This document shows, in pieces, positions 8,201 through 17,040 of a stretch of 64,000 nt of DNA. Below the pieces are notes generated by a model. The model made no database searches and had not been told where the DNA came from. It was given only the letters and a program-made list of their open reading frames with translations. The stretch is from Balanoglossus misakiensis (taxonomy: Eukaryota > Hemichordata). Both the position numbers and the translations under genes were made by a program. Where the stretch lies: positions 15,376,001-15,440,000 of the forward strand of contig CM082577.2 of the NCBI GenBank assembly GCA_040954595.2, written 5' to 3'. How positions within the stretch are numbered: position 1 is the stretch's first letter; the number at the start of each line of letters is the position of its first letter.

Positions 8201-10866
8201 ATTTTATCTATTCTAGCCAAAGAGCTTGGCACCTGTTGAAATGAACTCATCTGCTGTGGGCCAGTTTATTGGTGGCAGTTGAGCTGAGAAGAGCACCTTC
8301 CTTCCCGGCACGCCACCAAGTAAAGTTCCACGCCGCCCACCACAGATGCCAGCATTCATTCATGCGAGTGAGTGTAATTGCAAATTTGCCTATTCTAGAT
8401 CTGTAATGGAAATGGAGAAAGTACCTTATATTTTCTGTAAAATAGACATTTAATTGGCAAGCCGTCCTGCATCAATTATGAATTGTGTACATGCACTAAA
8501 GCGCCCTCACTGCTGGGTGTGTTGTATGGTCTTTAACCCTGTTTCAAATTAGAGTACTTTCTGCAATTTCAAGACAGATCTTACGTGCCATTGGAGAGCT
8601 CCATTGACTGGTCATTCATACTGTTTTCATTCATTCATTGCGGCATCAATATATTTTATCTATTCTAGCCAAAGAGCTTGGCACCTGTTGAAATGAACTC
8701 ATCTGCTGTGGGCCAGTTTATTGGTGGCAGTTGAGCTGAGCAGAGCACCTTCCTTCCCGGCACGCCACCAAGTAAAGTTCCACGCCGCCCACCACAGATG
8801 CCAGCATTCATTCATGCGAGTGAGTGTAATTGCAAATTTGCCTATTCTAGATCTGTAATGGAAATGGAGAAAGTACCTTATATTTTCTGTAAAATAGACA
8901 TTTAATTGGCAAGCCGTCCTGCATCAATTATGAATTGTGTACATGCACTAAAGCGCCCTCACTGCTGGGTGTGTTGTATGGTCTTTAACCCTGTTTCAAA
9001 TTAGAGTACTTTCTGCAATTTCAAGACAGATCTTACGTGCCATTGGAGAGCTCCATTGACTGGTCATTCATACTGTTTTCATTCATTCATTGCGGCATCA
9101 ATATATTTTATCTATTCTAGCCAAAGAGCTTGGCACCTGTTGAAATGAACTCATCTGCTGTGGGCCAGTTTATTGGTGGCAGTTGAGCTGAGAAGAGCAC
9201 CTTCCTTCCCGGCACGCCACCAAGTAAAGTTCCACGCCGCCCACCACAGATGCCAGCATTCATTCATGCGAGTGAGTGTAATTGCAAATTTGCCTATTCT
9301 AGATCTGTAATGGAAATGGAGAAAGTACCTTATATTTTCTGTAAAATAGACATTTAATTGGCAAGCCGTCCTGCATCAATTATGAATTGTGTACATGCAC
9401 TAAAGCGCCCTCACTGCTGGGTGTGTTGTATGGTCTTTAACCCTGTTTCAAATTAGAGTACTTTCTGCAATTTCAAGACAGATCTTACGTGCCATTGGAG
9501 AGCTCCATTGACTGGTCATTCATACTGTTTTCATTCATTCATTGCGGCATCAATATATTTTATCTATTCTAGCCAAAGAGCTTGGCACCTGTTGAAATGA
9601 ACTCATCTGCTGTGGGCCAGTTTATTGGTGGCAGTTGAGCTGAGCAGAGCACCTTCCTTCCCGGCACGCCACCAAGTAAAGTTCCACGCCGCCCACCACA
9701 GATGCCAGCATTCATTCATGCGAGTGAGTGTAATTGCAAATTTGCCTATTCTAGATCTGTAATGGAAATGGAGAAAGTACCTTATATTTTCTGTAAAATA
9801 GACATTTAATTGGCAAGCCGTCCTGCATCAATTATGAATTGTGTACATGCACTAAAGCGCCCTCACTGCTGGGTGTGTTGTATGGTCTTTAACCCTGTTT
9901 CAAATTAGAGTACTTTCTGCAATTTCAAGACAGATCTTACGTGCCATTGGAGAGCTCCATTGACTGGTCATTCATACTGTTTTCATTCATTCATTGCGGC
10001 ATCAATATATTTTATCTATTCTAGCCAAAGAGCTTGGCACCTGTTGAAATGAACTCATCTGCTGTGGGCCAGTTTATTGGTGGCAGTTGAGCTGAGAAGA
10101 GCACCTTCCTTCCCGGCACGCCACCAAGTAAAGTTCCACGCCGCCCACCACAGATGCCAGCATTCATTCATGCGAGTGAGTGTAATTGCAAATTTGCCTA
10201 TTCTAGATCTGTAATGGAAATGGAGAAAGTACCTTATATTTTCTGTAAAATAGACATTTAATTGGCAAGCCGTCCTGCATCAATTATGAATTGTGTACAT
10301 GCACTAAAGCGCCCTCACTGCTGGGTGTGTTGTATGGTCTTTAACCCTGTTTCAAATTAGAGTACTTTCTGCAATTTCAAGACAGATCTTACGTGCCATT
10401 GGAGAGCTCCATTGACTGGTCATTCATACTGTTTTCATTCATTCATTGCGGCATCAATATATTTTATCTATTCTAGCCAAAGAGCTTGGCACCTGTTGAA
10501 ATGAACTCATCTGCTGTGGGCCAGTTTATTGGTGGCAGTTGAGCTGAGCAGAGCACCTTCCTTCCCGGCACGCCACCAAGTAAAGTTCCACGCCGCCCAC
10601 CACAGATGCCAGCATTCATTCATGCGAGTGAGTGTAATTGCAAATTTGCCTATTCTAGAATCTTACGTGCCATTGGAGAGCTCCATTGACTGGTCATTCA
10701 TACTGTTTTCATTCATTCATTGCGGCATCAATATATTTTATCTATTCTAGCCAAAGAGCTTGGCACCTGTTGAAATGAACTCATCTGCTGTGGGCCAGTT
10801 TATTGGTGGCAGTTGAGCTGAGGAGAGCACCTTCCTTCCCGGCACGCCACCAAGTAAAGTTCCACG
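5236..10866. repeat. Satellite array A, 452-bp monomers (12 plus a partial)
   Basis: The motif TCTGTAATGGAAATGG recurs at 5236, 5688, 6140 and 6592, and the 452-bp step continues to 10660, giving twelve near-identical monomers. The last, partial unit (about 10660-10866) lacks the 178-bp segment. Diagnostic bases separate A from the later arrays: A has AATTATGAATTG where B and C have AATTATTAATTG. A also has GAGCAGAGC or GAGAAGAGC where B and C have GAGGAGAGC. From the third monomer on, GAGAAG and GAGCAG alternate strictly, so the present unit is a 904-bp dimer. No gene is supported here. Confidence 0.97.
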
Positions 10867-11253
10867 TGCATTCCTGGCCCTGGTTTTATTTATGTTTACA
10901 GACAATATTGCATTTTTGTACAAGTATTTTAATCAACTATAAATTTTGAATGTGTCATTTACCTGAACCGGTCATGTTGACCAGAATGATACATTTCTGC
11001 CTTCACTCACCCTATAAATATGTGATTGAGACATAGGTCATTTGCATAAGCTAACATACCAGAAAGTAAGCATATCTGTTGTTTTCCCTGTGTCACTGCC
11101 ATCAAAGTAAAAATTAGACGTTGTGTAGAGCAAACTCCAATTTTTTGTTCTCAATAAACATGGATGAATTACATAGAATGTGTTTGTTGTTTACAGTCTT
11201 TAAATGACACATTAGATTATGCACTTTACAAAACGTTTCTGAGAAACAAGTGA

Positions 11254-11748
11254 CTAACTAGTTTCTTTCCACTGTGGCCAACGTGGTTCACTGTTTGTGT
11301 CAGAATCTCTCTGTTTTGCAAGGATTTTGAAATCATAGTGGTGACATGCATAGTGAAAATCAGCTACTTTCAAATGTCCGTCATGTTCATGCTGTAATTG
11401 AATTTTCAAAGCTGGGCTGGCGTGTTTTTTCTTATTTACATAAGTATCACACTTTATACATGTATCTTCATGGGGTTTTCTGAGTCCCGTATTTAGGTCC
11501 TCTCTCACAATTTTACGAAATATCGTATAACTGACAGTTGTTCTTCCCAGAAGAGATTGGTTGGTTATGAACTCTCGGTGTAACTGCGATATACTGTGGT
11601 CCGGCGCCAGGTACGGTTTAAATCGAGGATTCCTGCAGTAGTGAGATTCTACAATTCTGTGCCTGCGTACGTGTTCAGTGATATCAGTCAGCAAATTTGG
11701 ATTGAGTTTCCGACGATGCCCTTTGTGTCGGCCCCTTGCATCTGGCAT
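11254..11748 (-). pseudogene. Truncated duplicate of the N-half transposase-like gene
   Basis: This 164-codon frame is the C-terminal half of the gene at 12156-13112, carried by the 902-bp duplication. It starts only because an internal Met codon (MPDARGRHKG) happens to be in frame. It lacks the zinc motif and the HTH-like segment of the full gene and has no promoter of its own, so it is most likely non-functional. Confidence 0.85.
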
Positions 11749-11786
11749 CAGACCAGTAAAGTTCCATGTGCATTCCTGGCCCTGGT

Positions 11787-11792
11787 TTTATT
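11787..11792 (-). terminator. Possible poly(A) signal for the N-half gene
   Basis: The reverse strand reads AATAAA about 365 bp beyond the stop at 12156, and the same motif lies in the duplicated copy near 10889. The distance is long but possible. Confidence 0.3.
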
Positions 11793-12155
11793 TATGTTTA
11801 CAGACAATATTGCATTTTTGTACAAGTATTTTAATCAACTATAAATTTTGAATGTGTCATTTACCTGAACCGGTCATGTTGACCAGAATGATACATTTCT
11901 GCCTTCACTCACCCTATAAATATGTGATTGAGACATAGGTCATTTGCATAAGCTAACATACCAGAAAGTAAGCATATCTGATGTTTTCCCTGTGTCACTG
12001 CCATCAAAGTAAAAATTAGACGTTGTGTAGAGCAAACTCCAATTTTTTGTTCTCAATAAACATGGATGAATTACATAGAATGTGTTTGTTGTTTACAGTC
12101 TTTAAATGACACATTAGATTATGCACTTTACAAAACGTTTCTGAGAAACAAGTGA

Positions 12156-13112
12156 CTAACTAGTTTCTTTCCACTGTGGCCAACGTGGTTCACTGTTTGT
12201 GTCAGAATCTCTCTGTTTTGCAAGGATTTTGAAATCATAGTGGTGACATGCATAGTGAAAATCAGCTACTTTCAAATGTCCGTCATGTTCATGCTGTAAT
12301 TGAATTTTCAAAGCTGGGCTGGCGTGTTTTTTCTTATTTACATAAGTATCACACTTTATACATGTATCTTCATGGGGTTTTCTGAGTCCCGTATTTAGGT
12401 CCTCTCTCACAATTTTACGAAATATCGTATAACTGACAGTTGTTCTTCCCAGAAGAGATTGGTTGGTTATGAACTCTCGGTGTAACTGCGATATACTGTG
12501 GTCCGGCGCCAGGTACGGTTTAAATCGAGGATTCCTGCAGTAGTGAGATTCTACAATTCTGTGCCTGCGTACGTGTTCAGTGATATCAGTCAGCAAATTT
12601 GGATTGAGTTTCCGACGATGCCCTTTGTGTCGGCCCCTTGCATCTGGCATCAGACCAGTTGAACAGTGCATCATTTTGCTTAGAACGGTTCTAGTCCGCC
12701 TCTCACTAATGCCAAATAATTTCAGGAATGCATTTTTGCAGACAGTAACCGTTTCACCGCCTTCATTCACCAGGTGATAACGAACCGATTTCTTGTGTGA
12801 CTTCATCTGTATATCCATCAGTTTGTAGAGCATCAAGTTCTGTTCATTATACACGCGACCATCAAAATATTTTCTCGTGGTGCCTAAAACATGCGTACTC
12901 CCAAGCTTCCGCAGACAATTCCCTTGAACGCAGGCGCATTCCAAGGAAAGACTGTCAATATCTGGAAAAGGGCGATTTTTCCTTGGTTTTTGTCTCGGAC
13001 ACGTCTTTTTAGAATTCCTACGTGGCTTGTTGGCTCGAGCTGACAGTTCGGTTCTGCGTTGCTGCCACACAGGAAGGGGTTCCCACGCATAAGCAACTCC
13101 CCGGCAGGCCAT
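12156..13112 (-). CDS. N-terminal half of a transposase-like protein (zinc and HTH region)
   Basis: The true ATG is at 13112; the open frame extends two codons further to a GTG at 13118. The 318-residue product has a Cys cluster (C59, C61, C66), an HTH-like segment CKNAFLKLFGISERRTRTVL (125-144), a basic RGRHKGHRR (159-167), ESHYCR (188-193) and a knuckle DTCIKCD (249-255). It then has a His-rich helix and stops. This order matches my memory of the N-terminal part of a family frequent in arthropods, molluscs and cnidarians. In that family the knuckle is followed directly by an RNase-H-like domain. Here that second part is the neighbouring gene on the other strand. DNA binding is likely. Copy 2 differs at three residues. 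Confidence 0.65.
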   Translation of the reverse strand: MACRGVAYAWEPLPVWQQRRTELSARANKPRRNSKKTCPRQKPRKNRPFPDIDSLSLECACVQGNCLRKLGSTHVLGTTRKYFDGRVYNEQNLMLYKLMDIQMKSHKKSVRYHLVNEGGETVTVCKNAFLKLFGISERRTRTVLSKMMHCSTGLMPDARGRHKGHRRKLNPNLLTDITEHVRRHRIVESHYCRNPRFKPYLAPDHSISQLHREFITNQSLLGRTTVSYTIFRKIVREDLNTGLRKPHEDTCIKCDTYVNKKKHASPALKIQLQHEHDGHLKVADFHYACHHYDFKILAKQRDSDTNSEPRWPQWKETS

Positions 13113-13159
13113 GGTCACAGCTGAAGTATTTGTTCAAGTACTGACTGACTAAACGCGGC

Positions 13160-14293
13160 ATGGAACAAACGAACGAACGACTTCACGTTCGGAAAAAAAA
13201 TCGTTGCGAGCTGTTGGGTGCATGCCTCTATAGTTGTCGGCAACCGTTCTTTTTTATTGCTAAACAATGCTGTCAGAGCATGGAAGGTGTGGTGGAAAAC
13301 GAACAGAGGTTTTGTACGACCAACGATTGGATGGTGCTACATATGGACTTCCACAAGTCATTGCCGGTTCCTAAACTCAGCTCTGAAGACTTTTACTTTA
13401 AATCGAAATTGCAAATGAAGCTCCTTGGAATTTACAACGGGACAACGGAAAAGATGCATTGTTATGTATGGACAGAGCTCGATAGCAGAAAGTCTCCCGA
13501 TGAAGTTATTACCTGTCTAAATCACTTTTTTTATAACTCGGGTGTGACCAGCAGACATGCAGTTATTTACAGCGACAACTGCCGTGCCGAATTCAAGTGT
13601 GGGAAGTTAATGTTTTACTATGACTATCTGTTACGAAAGGGCGTGTTTCGACGAATTGACTATAAAACTCTTGTGGCTGGACACACGTACTCCACCTGTG
13701 ACCGAGTTTTTGCGTCCATTGAAAGGCATGCAAGTCGTTTCCAGAGTATAGAGACACCTCACGATTGGACATCTGTGATTCGAGGATCTTCTCTGAATGG
13801 GAACATTGGAGTTACGGAGATGACTCACAGAGACTTTTTCAATTATTCTGATTTCCTGAAAAATGAGTACGTTGTGCGTTATGCAGATACAAACAATGTA
13901 ACTTTTTACTACCAAGCCATGCACTATTTTAATTTTGGAGAAGGAGAAAGGCTTGATACCGACGGCAACCTCAGAACATTTAGTCATGCAGATAAAGTTT
14001 GGGTGAGAACATCTCTAGATCCAAGCGAGACCCCGATTGTAGTCGACTTTAGAAAGAAGAAGCAGAACCGGCGTTTACAAGATTGTACGCTGAACAAACT
14101 TTATCAGGAACGTCGACCACTGGCGAGCAAAGTTTGGCGGGATCTTCAGAGTTTAGCCAAAAATTACCTGTCTCCGGAGGCAATAGAATTTTATAGGAAT
14201 CTACCGCTTCAGGAGAGTAGTGGCACCTCTGCAGACCCGTACGCCTTTCATGATGATGACGACGACGATGATGATGATATGGGCGGTGGTTGA
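13160..14293 (+). CDS. C-terminal RNase-H-like (DDE/D-like) half of a transposase-like protein
   Basis: The 377-residue product begins at ATG 13160, only 47 bp from the start of the opposite-strand N-half gene. From about residue 60 it follows the C-terminal part of the same metazoan family. D63 sits in HMDFHKSLPVP, W104 and E106 in YVWTELDSRKS, D139 in IYSDNC, H175 in GHTYSTCDRVF with D181 and E188, and a DW pair at 202-203. Candidate catalytic acids are therefore D63, D139 and D181 or E188. I believe Pfam treats this region as DUF7869, unchecked. The tail ends in a run of nine Asp followed by Met and Gly. The first 55 residues look unlike the family and may be non-native, so an internal Met such as M41 may be the start. 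The product is identical in the second cassette. Confidence 0.65.
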   Translation: MEQTNERLHVRKKNRCELLGACLYSCRQPFFFIAKQCCQSMEGVVENEQRFCTTNDWMVLHMDFHKSLPVPKLSSEDFYFKSKLQMKLLGIYNGTTEKMHCYVWTELDSRKSPDEVITCLNHFFYNSGVTSRHAVIYSDNCRAEFKCGKLMFYYDYLLRKGVFRRIDYKTLVAGHTYSTCDRVFASIERHASRFQSIETPHDWTSVIRGSSLNGNIGVTEMTHRDFFNYSDFLKNEYVVRYADTNNVTFYYQAMHYFNFGEGERLDTDGNLRTFSHADKVWVRTSLDPSETPIVVDFRKKKQNRRLQDCTLNKLYQERRPLASKVWRDLQSLAKNYLSPEAIEFYRNLPLQESSGTSADPYAFHDDDDDDDDDMGGG

Positions 14294-14393
14294 ACAAACT
14301 GTCCTTTTCATGACGACAGTGATTTTGGATATTTGATGTGCGTGCACAGTTTATATGTAATATTTTCACACGAACGAGTTTTGACTGAATTTG

Positions 14394-14399
14394 ATTAAA
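14394..14399 (+). terminator. ATTAAA poly(A) signal after the C-half gene
   Basis: ATTAAA, the common variant signal, lies about 100 bp beyond the stop of the DDE-like gene and ahead of the TTTG repeat. Confidence 0.4.
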
Positions 14400-14452
14400 G
14401 AATGTACTCGATAATTAACAAATGTGCTGAATCGTGGTTATTATGTTGTTAA

Positions 14453-14494
14453 TTTTTGTTTGTTTGTTTGTTTGTTTGTTTGTTTGTTTGTTTG
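14453..14494. repeat. (TTTG)n microsatellite
   Basis: About ten TTTG units separate the 3' end of the DDE-like gene from the SET-gene promoter. The tract also occurs in the second cassette at about 46248-46290. Confidence 0.95.
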
Positions 14495-14627
14495 TAAACA
14501 ATTTCCGTTCATTCAACTGGCTACAAAGTTGGATTTTTGTACTGGGAAGCGATAAACTCGCACATCAAAACCGGGGAGACTCGATCATTTTTCCCTGCAG
14601 GTAGCCTGAAAAGCACCCGGGCAGAGA

Positions 14628-14700
14628 TTACGTCATATATGGTCCACTTTAATACGAAATTATGCAAATGTGACATTTCACGGAAACGGCGTATATAAAA
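14628..14700 (+). promoter_or_regulatory. TATA promoter with octamer and CRE-like sites, SET gene
   Basis: Upstream of the ATG at 14793 lie TTACGTCAT (14628-14636, CRE/ATF-like), a perfect octamer ATGCAAAT (14662-14669, a POU-factor site) and a strong TATA box TATATAAAAG beginning at 14692. A start of transcription near 14720 would leave a leader of about 70 bp. Octamer plus TATA is known from histone H2B-type and viral promoters. I infer strong, possibly cell-cycle-linked expression. Confidence 0.7.
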
Positions 14701-14792
14701 GCGACCCTGGGCTATTGTTCGGAATGCGTCATCGACGAGAGAGTGACTGATAATTCTTCTACCTCGAGTCAACCATTCTGTATATACTGAAC

Positions 14793-16132
14793 ATGGCTAG
14801 CTGGCGCAGGAAGAGACAAGGCAATGTGCGGTCTGTAATCAACGAACGGCACCGCTCAGTTCAGTGTCCCTTTCTTCAAAAGTGGATCGGTGAGCAATTG
14901 GTATTTTCAGGTCGTTCAGAGGATGAAGTCCAGTCCAGTACTGTATTTGAGAGCTACAAATGTTGGGTTGAAAACTATTCGTCGGCGGACAATCAAGTAA
15001 TGATTATGGTTACTAAAGCTCGATTTTTCAAGGTGAGAATGATCGCATTTTTCTTTCCCCCCCCCCCTCCCTCCCTCCCTCCCTCCCCCAAGGGACTCGT
15101 TTTCTGTCTCTTTTAAACCTGTAACTTAACGAAAAGGAAGTTTTTCACATATCTCTTCGTTGACACTATAGCAATTTGGAGCGCGGATGCTTCAAGAGAA
15201 GAGCGTTACCAAATCAAAGTCGGCCGGGGTTAATATTTATAGAGGTGTTCGTCTGAAAGCTGGTTCGCGAAGAATCTCAACGGGGAAACCTGAGCACAGT
15301 GTACTTCAGACCAGGGCAAGGGCATTTCTTGATGACGCCAGCGTGACCGTTCCGATCGAGGTAAGAATGGTGTTTTGTTTGGACTAGGACAATAGAACGT
15401 TGCAATGAGTGTGTCAATGGGTGTCCAAGTGCAAACGTGGTCTGCTTCTGTCCACAAATGCCATTAATTTTTGGCAGGATTTATAAAATTGTCAATGAAG
15501 AATACAAAAATGAAAAACAACAGTTAATAGCAAACTGGTAGGATTGCAAGGGCTTGTAAAACGGTACACACTGTACCAGGAAGTTTGCAACACTAATGAA
15601 GAATGTATATGATATATTTAGGTGAGAACTGTTCGCGATCGCCGGGACGCAGGACGGTGCGCGTTTTCGACGAGGGATATTCAAGCCTGGGACGTCGTCT
15701 GCGAATACCGGGGCACGGTTATTAGCGTTGAAGAAGCTAGTCGGCGTGATGAGCTTTACAGGGCAGAGGGGAAACGACCACGCATGTTCCATCTCTACAT
15801 TGGAAAGAGACACGTTGTGTGAGTGTATCACTTAGTCGAATATATGGTCATATATTGCAAAGCATCTGTCGAAATAGAAAACGTAATATTGTCTATATTT
15901 TCCTCATTAACGCAGCATTGACGGATACGATGTCCCAGCCGGTGAAGAAAATTTAGCAGGCCTAATAAATCACAGTCAGCAGAACGCCAACTTGGTACCG
16001 GTTCGGATCGGAGAGCGCCTGGTTTTCTTTGCAACCAGGAATCTTTGTCAGGGAGTAGAGCTTTTGTATGATTACGGTGACGGGGGTGAAGAGGATTTCT
16101 TCAGTGGTTCTCAAACTTTTCCTGAAAATTAA
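14793..16132 (+). CDS. D5/RFX-like winged helix fused to a KMT5A-like SET methyltransferase
   Basis: Four exons are supported by consensus splice sites and frame: 14793-15032, 15172-15360, 15622-15818 and 15916-16132, giving 280 residues. Introns are GT-AG; the first two are phase 0, the third phase 2. Exons 1-2 resemble the C-terminal winged helix of D5-like primase-helicases: FESYKCWVENY, then KARFF, and across the first intron QFGARML and YRGVRLK. Exons 3-4 are a SET domain: GRCAF (154-158), CEYRG (170-174), LINHS (225-229) and ELLYDYGD (257-264), closest in pattern to KMT5A/PR-Set7 H4-K20 methylases. The NHS motif and the catalytic Tyr region are intact. The product is probably a DNA-binding lysine methyltransferase; whether histone H4 is the target is unknown. 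No post-SET Cys cluster is present, as in KMT5A. Confidence 0.8.
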
Positions 16133-16900
16133 GGCATTAACACATCAACGCTTCGGGGTGTCGTAACGGCGGCGCGGCGGGGGGGGGGGGGGGGGGACGT
16201 GAAAATGTTTGTATCAGGAACAAAATTCCCGTGCAAATCACCTTGATCCGGGTGGGTGGACTATTCGCGACAAATGTTGAAATCATACAAAGCATTTTAC
16301 TTAATTAACCCATTTTTTTCATTTATTTGTTTACAGTTTACAACGTCATAGAGAAGTTGAACTAGAGACTGGATCAGCGTGGGTGACACCATAGTACACC
16401 AATGTTTTCTTCAGTTTGATTCAATTGTAATTTAAAACTGAGATTGCCTAACGCTTTCCCAGATTTTTTTAACCACTGAGAAACTGTGGGTTTTTTTCTG
16501 GGTTTTGGTGCGAGGTGATCTCAGTCAGTGGTGTTAATTTAATTAATCATTTTCTTTTCCTATTTACGTCGACTGAAATGTATTTTGATAGGTGATAGTC
16601 ATACCATAAAAAAAATCTTACGGCGCGACTGCCAAAATGTACATTTATTTGTCCGTTCCAAGTTATTTTGTGTATGTGTGATGGGTGCCGGTGACTGTGC
16701 AGGGTTGATTTCCCTAGAGCGACTGTTATATTCGTTTTCCAACGATGATGAATTTACATGTTATTTGCTTGGCATTTTGACGCAGAGACACTTCTGAAAA
16801 CACAAACCTATTAATTATGCCACGGGTGTAAATTGATCACATTAAAAGAGGCTTTAGACGTTTGCCGCGAGCTCCTGGTGGGCAGAATCTTGTCAGCCCA
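16133..16900 (+). other. SET-gene 3' flank, no gene recognised
   Basis: This stretch holds the SET-gene 3' UTR, a G homopolymer at about 16180-16197 that differs in length between the cassettes, and a pyrimidine tract ending TTTACAG near 16337 that could be a UTR acceptor. A frame at 16585-16797 shows no domain. I see nothing else. Confidence 0.5.
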
Positions 16901-16908
16901 AATTTGAC

Positions 16909-16924
16909 TATAAGTACATAGCCA
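16909..16924 (+). promoter_or_regulatory. Possible TATA-like and CCAAT elements, endonuclease gene
   Basis: CTATAAGTA at about 16908 and GCCAAT at about 16920 lie roughly 130 and 120 bp before the ATG at 17041. The TATA-like match is fair. The CCAAT box lies downstream of it, which is an unusual order, so only the TATA-like element is likely to matter. Confidence 0.35.
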
Positions 16925-17040
16925 ATGATGTGACGCTCTCCCACATCCTTCGCCGCGCCTTTTCGCTGATTTACAGCATCTTGCGTAAACACTGTCATTT
17001 GATCTTGCTTGGCAGAAGTCAACTTGCTCTATACTACATT

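Larger units (their letters stand above)
10867..12656. repeat. 902-bp tandem duplication at the left end of the cassette
   Basis: The stretch from 10867 is repeated from about 11769 with almost no change (one visible difference is TCTGTTGTT versus TCTGATGTT). The first copy stops inside the N-half gene at CAGACCAGT, where the intact copy continues TTGAACAG. The junction is filled by AAAGTTCCAT, which matches the satellite end. The breakpoint therefore recombined through satellite-like sequence. The region from 10867 to 11253 is only 3' flank and holds no gene. Confidence 0.9.

Noticed and set aside
5236-10866. CRISPR array
   Set aside because: Repeats are 452 bp and head-to-tail with no unique spacers, and no Cas genes are present. 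The PD-(D/E)XK gene alone is not evidence of Cas4.
16585-16797. 70-codon forward frame between the SET and nuclease genes
   Set aside because: No domain, no promoter, and its position fits 3' UTR or spacer.
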